Assembly: GCA_900316015.1 (NCBI GenBank)
Contig: ONBG01000010.1
Coordinates: 1-64,000, forward strand
Direction: 5' to 3'
Length of the DNA stretch: 64,000 nt
From: an uncultured Prevotella sp.
GTDB lineage: Bacteria; Bacteroidota; Bacteroidia; Bacteroidales; Bacteroidaceae
The translations under genes and the position numbers were made by a program. Shown piece after piece: positions 45,017 through 51,970 of the stretch. Position 1 is the first letter of the stretch. Each line of letters begins with the position of its first letter. A model generated the notes under the pieces. That model searched no databases and was not told where the DNA came from. It was given only the letters and a program-made list of their open reading frames with translations.

Positions 45017-45172
45017 ATGTCAAGCAACAAGCATATCTCACAGGACGAAATCCAGTACATCGTCGACGTTGAGTCCAGTAAGGCTCAGCAGTAAATCCAC
45101 ATATTAGCAAAAGCTTCCGCAAGTCTGCGGGCAGAGAACAAGGAACGACCGCACCGCGAAGTTCAAGCGTAG
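45017..45172 (+). pseudogene. Tape-measure-like N-terminus, decayed copy 2
   Basis: It reads MSSNKHISQDEIQYIVDVE, then SSKAQQ and a stop at 45092, and after that IHILAKASASLRAENKER to a second stop at 45170. The similarity to the frame at 43987 is clear up to RAENK. Confidence 0.7.
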
Positions 45173-45308
45173 GAACCTCGCCCTTTACAACCGCGTGGTA
45201 TGGGGCGTACTCTACCATGAGACCTTCCCGGAGCTTCGCTTAGGCTTCACCAACGAAGAGTGCCAAGGCATCAGAAAAATGCTCGAGAATTCATTTAACC
45301 CGAAATAA
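45159..45308 (+). pseudogene. Unidentified C-terminal fragment
   Basis: One frame reads KFKRRNLALYNRVVWGVLYH and on to EECQGIRKMLENSFNPK with a stop at 45306. It has no start of its own and overlaps the tail of the decayed coiled-coil copy. No family is recognised. Confidence 0.4.
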
Positions 45309-45816
45309 TAAGGATATAGATTTAACAAGACAGCAAGACCGCATCAAGTTTCTCTTTCCACAAGTCAGCAAATATAATGACAGTCCCCTCCGGCATTCTA
45401 ACCATGAGAGCAGAGCGTCAGCCGTTGTTAATGCCTTTTGGGATACTGGGGCGACACGTTCCGCAGTCAGTCCTACCTTGACCGACTACCTTAATTTGGA
45501 AAAACGTGGTAATGGCTTTACAACTTGCGTCGGTGGTAAGGTCGGTGTCTGGCTGACCCTCGCCCTTGCCTTCCCAGGAAACGCAGACTGGAATACCGTC
45601 GCCTACCCTATAGTTGCACAGCTTCCTGCGAGCATTGATTTCCTCATTGGCCTTGACATAAACACGCTGGGCGATTTCAACCTGAAGCATGGTGGAAACG
45701 GCACTCTCTTGGAGTTTGTTTTCGACCAGGAGTATTTTGTGAATGTCAATAGAGACAGCGTAAAAGCGGAATTTGAGAAAATCAGACGGACGAATGACAG
45801 ACGGAAAGGATTCTAA
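45244..45816 (+). pseudogene. Retropepsin-like aspartic protease domain without a start codon
   Basis: An open frame of 190 codons carries VVNAFWDTGATRSAVSPTLT, with DTGA as the aspartic protease motif (about 45439), a glycine flap region (VGGKVGVWLTLAL) and the FLIGLDINTLGDF segment typical of retroviral-like proteases of bacteria. There is no ATG, GTG or TTG before the motif, so the natural N-terminus is lost. A TTG at 45478 lies past the active site. Confidence 0.65.
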
Positions 45817-45835
45817 GAAAATACATGCGAATTTA

Positions 45836-45867
45836 TTTGCAATGTACGAATTAATTGCTTAAATTTG
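45836..45867 (+). promoter_or_regulatory. Duplicated promoter, copy 2
   Basis: TTTG, 20 nt, TAAATTTG, within an 80-nt block similar to 43680-43767. Here it precedes the block with microprotein copy 3. Confidence 0.6.
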
Positions 45868-45888
45868 CGGTAAGTGACAAGGTTATGG

Positions 45889-46141
45889 TTCCTTACCTAT
45901 TACCGTTTGTATCATCTCGAACGGTTCTCGAACGACAATGGTTATTGATTTCTAATAATGAAAGATGATGGGAATGATTGGATTCATACAAGGTATTTCG
46001 CTGATTATTTCGGTTTTCCTGCTGCTTTTCGTAGTAGACGTAGGTCGTAACTTGGCTAACATAATCCTTTTTCTTTGGTGTTGTACCATGTTCACTCCTA
46101 TTTTGGGAATTCCCTTATACAAGATTCTGATTAAGTTATAA
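45889..46141 (+). repeat. Duplicated block, copy 2
   Basis: Counterpart of 43377-43640. The 11-bp unit CGAACGGTTCT occurs once at 45918 plus a partial copy, one fewer than in the first block. Confidence 0.7.
45965..46141 (+). CDS. Two-helix membrane microprotein, copy 3
   Basis: A 58-residue product nearly identical to copy 1 (FIQGISLIISVFLLLFVV, DVGRN, FTPILGIPLYKILIKL). Starts at 45965, 45968 or 45974 are all in frame; the last gives the same length as copy 1. A short tape-measure-like remnant follows. Confidence 0.65.
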   Translation: MMGMIGFIQGISLIISVFLLLFVVDVGRNLANIILFLWCCTMFTPILGIPLYKILIKL

Positions 46142-46159
46142 GGCGTTAGGCACTCGTAA

Positions 46160-46265
46160 TGGCAGAAAGAATTGATCCAAGTCGAAGCACAGGGAACGAA
46201 AAACACAGGTTCCAATCAAGGCTCTGCGCAACAAGCATGCAAACACAGAGAAGAAAATCCGTGCC
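46160..46265 (+). pseudogene. Tape-measure-like remnant, copy 3
   Basis: ELIQVEAQGTKNTGSNQG corresponds to QMIQLEAQGKENTSGYKA of the long copy, and the DNA stays alignable to AAAATCCGTG. Everything before and after is lost. Confidence 0.5.
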
Positions 46266-46346
46266 ATGAACGACAAAGATCAGCCATCAGACCCGTAAGT
46301 TTGTCCCTCTACAAAATAAGTAAAGAGAATGGGAGGCACTGAAAGG

Positions 46347-46385
46347 AAAAAAAAAAGGAGCCGTCATCAAAAGACAGACGGCTCC
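46347..46385 (-). terminator. Terminator of tRNA-Pro
   Basis: Minus strand GGAGCCGTC stem (9 bp), 11-nt loop, then ten T. It lies 12 nt past the tRNA 3' end. Confidence 0.85.
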
Positions 46386-46396
46386 CTTCTCATCCG

Positions 46397-46469
46397 TCGG
46401 GATTAGCAGACTCGAACTGCCGACCTCGCGCCCCCCAGACGTGTGCGCTACCAACTGCGCCAAATCCCG
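46397..46469 (-). tRNA. tRNA-Pro (GGG)
   Basis: The minus strand folds with acceptor CGGGATT and AATCCCG, D stem GCGC/GCGC, anticodon loop CTGGGGG (anticodon GGG), and T arm GGCAG, TTCGAGT, CTGCT. CCA is not encoded. The anticodon stem has one A-C mismatch (second pair) and a U-G closing pair, unusual for a working tRNA. Its 3' end faces the accessory island. Confidence 0.9.
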
Positions 46470-46488
46470 ATCGTTCTAAATTCGAATG

Positions 46489-46519
46489 CAAAGGTACAAA
46501 TAATTATTTGTTATGCAAA
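46489..46519 (-). promoter_or_regulatory. Promoter of tRNA-Pro
   Basis: Minus strand TTTG, 19 nt, TACCTTTG, a perfect match, 20 nt before the tRNA 5' end. Confidence 0.75.
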
Positions 46520-46579
46520 AGGATTTCAATATTTTTTTCAAAATATAGCGTTTGACCGCTTCAACGCCGAGGAAAGATG

Positions 46580-47719
46580 CTAAAAAATAGCCATCAAGCC
46601 CACATAAGACCAATGTGCCACGATCCCAGCGACCAGTCCGCCTATGGTATGGGCACCAATAGCCTTGGTGGTCAAATAGCGATAGCCCAAAGAGTCGAGC
46701 ATGGCCGTATGCGTACTCAGGTACCCACTCCAGCACATTCCCATGGCAGTGAACACGGCTATGGCATTGCCATCTATCAATCCTTGATGGACGAAACGGG
46801 GTACGATGCCCAAGGCTGCACCTACCGCGCCTAACGAGGTGATAGGAAAGGCGATGAGTTCCGTATGATGGAAGCCCAATAAGGCTGCAAACAGCCAGTC
46901 TATCTTGTCAGCCAAGTTGGGTAACAGCTTGATTCCCTCGTAAGCAGCTCCTGTGAACTGCCCATTGGCAGAAGGTCCAAATGTGAGCATCATCACCATC
47001 GTAGAGATAATCAGTACCCCAGGAATAATCGCAAGTCCAAGGTCTACTCCCATCTTGCCACCATCCAACAAGGAATTCAGCACCCTAAGGAAGATGCCTC
47101 TTTCTTTTTCCTCTTCCTTGGTGACGACCTTTTCCTTCACTTCCACGTCAGAATCCAAGGACGGATGGGCTTTCAGCGTATTATGTTGCATCAGTCGCGT
47201 CGACACGACACTGCCCGCAACCGCCCCGATCAAGCCGATGGAAGCTGCCGTTCCGAAGCCTTGACTGGCCATGAAAGCAACGACGACCAATCCCATACCA
47301 AATGCCGTTCCGAAGTTGGTAAGGGATACCAACTGGTATTTCTTGAAGTATTTGGCGAAGGAGGCATCCTTTGACAAACTGATAATTGCCGGGTTGTCCG
47401 ACAAGAACGTCAGTACGGCCCCCAAGGCTGCCACGCCTGGGAGGTTATATAGAGGCTTCATCAGGGGACGCAAGATCGCTTCCAAGATAGATACCACCCC
47501 GAACTCTCCCAAGAGACGACCGAGTGCACTGGTCAACACGCATATTGCCATCAAGTAAAAGCAAGTATCGATCAGCAGGCTATAAGCTGTTTTCATCATC
47601 GTATTCAGCATATTAGCCAAGCCCATACGGTTTCCAAGAACACCAAAGATAAGGAAGAACACCAATAGGAATACTGTTGGTTCCTTAAAACGTTTACATA
47701 GACCACTCTGTTTTTCCAT
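46580..47719 (-). CDS. Nucleoside-recognition (Gate) domain membrane protein
   Basis: The 379-residue protein has about nine hydrophobic helices. Both halves carry Gate-like elements (GEFGVVSILEAILRPLMKPL and LPNLADKIDWLFAALLGFHHTELIAFP). The family includes spore-maturation SpmA/B and nucleoside carriers; the transported substrate is unknown. Helix segments contain conserved SDNPAIISLS and NFGTAFGMGL. The next gene, a porin, lies 40 nt upstream in the same direction and may form one unit with it. Confidence 0.8.
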   Translation of the reverse strand: MEKQSGLCKRFKEPTVFLLVFFLIFGVLGNRMGLANMLNTMMKTAYSLLIDTCFYLMAICVLTSALGRLLGEFGVVSILEAILRPLMKPLYNLPGVAALGAVLTFLSDNPAIISLSKDASFAKYFKKYQLVSLTNFGTAFGMGLVVVAFMASQGFGTAASIGLIGAVAGSVVSTRLMQHNTLKAHPSLDSDVEVKEKVVTKEEEKERGIFLRVLNSLLDGGKMGVDLGLAIIPGVLIISTMVMMLTFGPSANGQFTGAAYEGIKLLPNLADKIDWLFAALLGFHHTELIAFPITSLGAVGAALGIVPRFVHQGLIDGNAIAVFTAMGMCWSGYLSTHTAMLDSLGYRYLTTKAIGAHTIGGLVAGIVAHWSYVGLMAIF

Positions 47720-47759
47720 TTTTTCTACTCATTAATGTGTCATTTGATATATTAAGGCT

Positions 47760-48818
47760 TTAATTCTTGCTTTGCCTCCAATTGAGGACATTCATCTGCC
47801 ACCTGATCCCGACATTGAAGGTGTTGCAACGAGGCTTTTCGTTAGAGCCACTCCAGAAAGCATGCACGCGAACCTTCTGATGGTCAGAGACCAAGGGGAA
47901 ATATTCCAGGCCCGCTCCCCAGAAGGCCCGCTCCACGCCAGGCAGCACATAGGTGTCTGTCCGCTCAGCTTCTGGCGTATCCGAACGTTGGGCATGATTG
48001 ACATCATATCCCCCTTTGACAAAGACGTTCAAGCGGGACGTGGCATGGCAATTGACCTTAGAAGAGAAAGTCAGGTCCTCGAAGAATCCACAATGTTTGC
48101 CTCCGTATCGGTTCATGAAATCCAAGTCGATGTCGCCCCAATTCCACTTCAACTTATTTCCCAAAGCGAGGTAATGGATATAATGATCTTTCCTAACTTC
48201 TATCATATTGGCAGAGTAGATCGTCGACCAATGCTTGCCGATCGAGCCGTACCAGATCAGGTTATAGGCATAAATGTCCTCCAAGGACTGACGGGAAGTA
48301 GGCGAATTGGTTACTTGAAAGCATAACTTCTGACCGCTCGCAGGCATATACGCAGCTGCCACTCCCAACTGGTAGCAATCAATATGGTTCCAGAAATCCG
48401 ACGACATCGGATCATACACGTCAATGGGAGCATAGTCATACTCCATAGTTCCAATCATCACCACTTGCTTGCCCGCTACGAATGCCCAGTTATCCGTAGG
48501 CTGGTAAGTGAGATAAAGCCAGTCGGTAGCATTGAAAAACTTCTTGGACTCGTCATTATTCCGATACAGTCTGTGCCGAAAGGTATACCGGAACTTATCA
48601 CTGATGGCACCATTCAGCACCAGTTTGATGTAACGGCCTTCAAAACCGCCCTTGGTTTCTGGACGAACGCCAGCCTCATCCTTCCCGTATGTTTGCCTTT
48701 GGGCATCAAAACGGGCATCAAAATTCACGGATACGAGTGGATCGCGTGTCTCTTCCTGTGCATCACATCCAAGGCATAGACCCCACATGAGGATCAACAA
48801 TGTCTGTAGTCTTTTCAT
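47760..48818 (-). CDS. Porin (OprO/OprP-like)
   Basis: A signal peptide (about 1-20) is followed by 16 or so alternating strands, with FEGRYIKLVLNGAISDKFRYTFRHRLYRN and GKQVVMIGTMEYDYAPIDVYDP typical of the phosphate-selective porin O/P family in Bacteroidetes. The chain ends FNVGIRWQMNVLNWRQSKN. Length is 352. Substrate is uncertain; coexpression with the Gate-domain protein suggests import of one compound. Confidence 0.82.
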   Translation of the reverse strand: MKRLQTLLILMWGLCLGCDAQEETRDPLVSVNFDARFDAQRQTYGKDEAGVRPETKGGFEGRYIKLVLNGAISDKFRYTFRHRLYRNNDESKKFFNATDWLYLTYQPTDNWAFVAGKQVVMIGTMEYDYAPIDVYDPMSSDFWNHIDCYQLGVAAAYMPASGQKLCFQVTNSPTSRQSLEDIYAYNLIWYGSIGKHWSTIYSANMIEVRKDHYIHYLALGNKLKWNWGDIDLDFMNRYGGKHCGFFEDLTFSSKVNCHATSRLNVFVKGGYDVNHAQRSDTPEAERTDTYVLPGVERAFWGAGLEYFPLVSDHQKVRVHAFWSGSNEKPRCNTFNVGIRWQMNVLNWRQSKN

Positions 48819-48866
48819 TTTAGGTTATAGCAATTACGCTTGATAGAAAGGTATTATTTTGGGCTG

Positions 48867-48898
48867 CAAATGTAGAAAGAAAACAGGAAAGCTCCAAA
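48867..48898 (-). promoter_or_regulatory. Promoter of the porin gene
   Basis: Minus strand TTTG, 20 nt, TACATTTG, 48 nt before the porin ATG. Confidence 0.7.
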
Positions 48899-49054
48899 GA
48901 AAACAGCAATTATTTTACATGAATATGCATTTTTGTGCTTGACAGATGCCTTCTACAGCCCTTTTCCGATTGATCAGGGTCCATACAAGGATAGAATAGG
49001 ACAATAGTTACGGGTTAAAAAATAGTTATTAATTCCTATAACATACTCCTTTAC

Positions 49055-49085
49055 TTTGCCCAACCATTTTTATTTTGTATTTTTG
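49055..49085 (+). promoter_or_regulatory. Promoter of the metalloprotease gene
   Basis: TTTG, 19 nt, TATTTTTG, a perfect match, 24 nt before the ATG at 49110. Confidence 0.75.
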
Positions 49086-49109
49086 TAGCCTATTATAAAG
49101 AATGTCACG

Positions 49110-50318
49110 ATGAAGAAATACATCTATGCAATGCTGACTTTTGCCTGCCTGGCATTCGCCGGGTGCAAGAGCAATGACGATATGGAACCGGTGGACAATC
49201 CAGCAGAGGCGACACAACAGGATGAGGATGACGACAACACCACTTCCACGCTCAATGACAGCTACACCTATCAGTTGCCTGTTATCTTCCACGTCCTCTA
49301 TTCCGACCCAAACGACTCGAAACAATATGTCTCGGCAACGACTCTGAAAAACATCCTTTCCTATGTCAACGAGATTTACAAGGGCAATGTCTATGGGAAG
49401 AGCGAGGACATCAAGCTGTCGTTCAACTTAGCCCAATACGACGAAAACGGGAAAAAACTGGAGACGCCGGGCGTAGAATATATCCAGTACCCGGGCACCT
49501 ACCCGATTGACTGCCATGCTTTTATGAGCGACAATACAGGTGCTAACGCCAAGTACTTATGGGATCCAAATGAGTATATTAATGTCATGCTCTACAACTT
49601 CAAGGCAAGTGACACGAAAGCAGGGGTCACCTTGGGCATCAGCGATATGCCTTATACCCTGAAAGGGGATTCTGCTTTGGCAGGCCTTGACACGGTGCAG
49701 GTCAGTTCTATCAAGAAGAGCAACTTAAGCTATGCCTATTGTTCCTCCATCAACAGCCTCTACATCAACGACATGTCCTCACGGTACACGGCTGCAGACA
49801 AAGGAGCCAGTGGTTACACTTACTATGCCAGTGACATTGTCGTGACCCTCGCCCACGAGCTCGGGCACTACTTAGGGTTGCACCATATCTTCACTGAAAA
49901 TAAGAGTGGTTCTTACCAAGAGGTGGACTCTTGTTACGACTCAGACTATTGCAAGGACACTCCCAGCTATCTCAGGGCAGAATACGAGGACTACATGAAC
50001 GAGTATAGCAAGAAGCACTCCTCCCTGAGCACAGACGACTTTTACGCATTGCTGAGACGCACCAACTGCAGCAACGAGACCTTCCTATCCGCCAATATCA
50101 TGGACTATTCCATCGGATTGGGATATAAGATCTCAGCAGACCAAAAGAGAAGAATTAGAAGCGTATTATATAACAGTCCCCTGATACCAGGTCCAAAAGT
50201 AAGGACCACGGCTACGACTCGTAGCCCCGAGGAGGGATATGAGGGCGTATTAGACTTGCCCATCCATTGGGTAGAATGCAAGTTGGTAGGAGGACAAAGA
50301 ATTGAAAACATCAAATAG
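49110..50318 (+). CDS. Zinc-dependent metalloprotease lipoprotein (metzincin)
   Basis: A lipobox (CLAFAGCKSND, Cys19) and an acidic linker (DEDDDN) show an exported lipoprotein. HELGHYLGLHH near residue 250 is the metzincin zinc site HExxHxxGxxH, and NIMDYS is the Met-turn. Seven Cys behind the active site (for example SCYDSDYCKD) could form disulfides. Length is 402. It resembles the Bacteroidetes BF0631-type zinc protease lipoproteins. The last 45 residues past the barrel look disordered. The type IX genes that follow have no proven link to it. Confidence 0.9.
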   Translation: MKKYIYAMLTFACLAFAGCKSNDDMEPVDNPAEATQQDEDDDNTTSTLNDSYTYQLPVIFHVLYSDPNDSKQYVSATTLKNILSYVNEIYKGNVYGKSEDIKLSFNLAQYDENGKKLETPGVEYIQYPGTYPIDCHAFMSDNTGANAKYLWDPNEYINVMLYNFKASDTKAGVTLGISDMPYTLKGDSALAGLDTVQVSSIKKSNLSYAYCSSINSLYINDMSSRYTAADKGASGYTYYASDIVVTLAHELGHYLGLHHIFTENKSGSYQEVDSCYDSDYCKDTPSYLRAEYEDYMNEYSKKHSSLSTDDFYALLRRTNCSNETFLSANIMDYSIGLGYKISADQKRRIRSVLYNSPLIPGPKVRTTATTRSPEEGYEGVLDLPIHWVECKLVGGQRIENIK

Positions 50319-50322
50319 ACTT

Positions 50323-51570
50323 ATGCAATATACTCTATCAGCACCAAGCCAGATCCATGCTACGGTCAACCTTCCGGCATCTAAGAGCATCAGCAACCGT
50401 GCCTTAACGATCCATGCCCTATCCGGAGGGAATATTGCCCCACAAAACCTCTCCAACTGTGATGACACGGAGGTGATGATACAAGCCTTTCATCAAATGC
50501 CTGATGTCATTGACATCAAGGCAGCCGGTACCGCCATGAGGTTCCTGACAGCTTATCTCTCTGTGACAGATGGGGAACATACGATCACAGGAACAGAAAG
50601 AATGAAGCACCGACCAATCAAGGTCTTAGTGGATGCACTGCGCTATTTGGGGGCAGAAATACAATATTTGGGGGAAGAGGGATATCCTCCCTTACACATT
50701 GTCGGGCATCATTTAGAAGGCGGACATATCGAAGTACCAGGGAATATCAGTTCGCAATTCATCTCTGCACTGCTGATGATCGGACCGGTACTGACGAAAG
50801 GACTGGAACTGAAACTAACGGAAGACATCGTCTCCAGGCCCTATATCGACCTCACCCTTTGGACCATGCGCGAATTTGGGGCAGAAGCCGACTGGAGTGA
50901 CGTGGATACCATCACCGTCCAACCTACTCCCTACCAGCAAAGGGAGTACTTGATCGAGAACGATTGGAGCGCAGCCTCTTATTGGTATGAGATTCTTGCG
51001 CTCTGCAACAACCGCGATTCAGAGATCAAGTTGGAAGGACTAATGGACGGCTCAAAGCAAGGCGATTCCGTCGTGAGATATATTTTCAGTTTGCTAGGTG
51101 TCAAGACCACTTTCGAGACACGAACAGAAGGAGTGCCGACCACGGTCACCCTGACGAATCACCTGATGAAACTGCCACGGTTGGAATACGACTTCGTCAA
51201 CTCCCCCGACCTCACACAGACCATTGTTGTCTGTTGCACAGCCTTGGGGATCCCTTTTCATTTCAAGGGGCTCGGCAGCCTAAAGATCAAGGAGACTGAC
51301 CGCATTGAGGCACTCAAAAAAGAATTGAAGAAATTAGGATATGTCTTGCAAGACAAAGATGATTGTGAACTGATCTGGGATGGAACCCGATGCGAGCCCT
51401 CCTATGCGCCCATCGATACCTACGAGGACCATCGCATGGCCATGGCATTTGCCCCCTTGGCGATCCTATATCCAGGACTGGTCAAGATCAACCATCCGGA
51501 AGTCGTGACGAAATCATATCCTGCATTCTGGGATGACCTGAAATCGGCAGGATTCCACATCAAAGAATAG
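50323..51570 (+). CDS. aroA: 3-phosphoshikimate 1-carboxyvinyltransferase (EPSP synthase)
   Basis: AroA joins phosphoenolpyruvate to shikimate 3-phosphate in aromatic amino-acid synthesis. LPASKSISNRAL binds the substrate phosphate, GTAMRFLTAYL follows the G-x-AxRF pattern, and YEDHRMAMAFAPLA near the end is a family signature. Starting at ATG 50323 (MQYTLSAPSQIHA) fits homologs; a TTG start at 50302 behind AGGAGG would overlap the protease gene. Some family positions (single-Lys KETDRI) are kept. Length is 415. Confidence 0.95.
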   Translation: MQYTLSAPSQIHATVNLPASKSISNRALTIHALSGGNIAPQNLSNCDDTEVMIQAFHQMPDVIDIKAAGTAMRFLTAYLSVTDGEHTITGTERMKHRPIKVLVDALRYLGAEIQYLGEEGYPPLHIVGHHLEGGHIEVPGNISSQFISALLMIGPVLTKGLELKLTEDIVSRPYIDLTLWTMREFGAEADWSDVDTITVQPTPYQQREYLIENDWSAASYWYEILALCNNRDSEIKLEGLMDGSKQGDSVVRYIFSLLGVKTTFETRTEGVPTTVTLTNHLMKLPRLEYDFVNSPDLTQTIVVCCTALGIPFHFKGLGSLKIKETDRIEALKKELKKLGYVLQDKDDCELIWDGTRCEPSYAPIDTYEDHRMAMAFAPLAILYPGLVKINHPEVVTKSYPAFWDDLKSAGFHIKE

Positions 51571-51574
51571 GACC

Positions 51575-51970
51575 ATGATATACCTGATACTATTGCTCCT
51601 CGGATTCGGAACTCTCGTTGCCATAGGCACTCTCATCGCACGGCATGGAAAAGGCAGTGCTGAAGAAGATGAGATCCAAACGGCACCCGTTTCATGCTCC
51701 ACCTGCCATGGTGATGATCCCCGATGTGAGCAGTTATGTATGATGGAAGCTGCCACCCAGGAGATCGAATACTACGATGATGAAGAATTGGATAGGTTCA
51801 AAGGACGCCCGTCTGACAAGTATACCGATGAAGAAGCGGAGCAATTCAGGGAAGTGCTCTATACCATGCGGCAAGACGAAGTGAAAGGATGGAACAGGAG
51901 CTTGGTCTTACGGGGAATCCAATTGCCAAACCAAGTAAAAGACGAAGTCATCATGATGATTGAGAACTGA
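51575..51970 (+). CDS. Small membrane-anchored protein with CxxC motif, unknown function
   Basis: One N-terminal helix (about 2-22) anchors a soluble acidic part of 110 residues with VSCSTCHGDDPRCEQLCMM (four Cys, perhaps metal-binding) and a helical C-terminus ending EVIMMIEN. It lies 4 nt after aroA and overlaps porW. The family is conserved in Bacteroidales but not named. Confidence 0.75.
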   Translation: MIYLILLLLGFGTLVAIGTLIARHGKGSAEEDEIQTAPVSCSTCHGDDPRCEQLCMMEAATQEIEYYDDEELDRFKGRPSDKYTDEEAEQFREVLYTMRQDEVKGWNRSLVLRGIQLPNQVKDEVIMMIEN

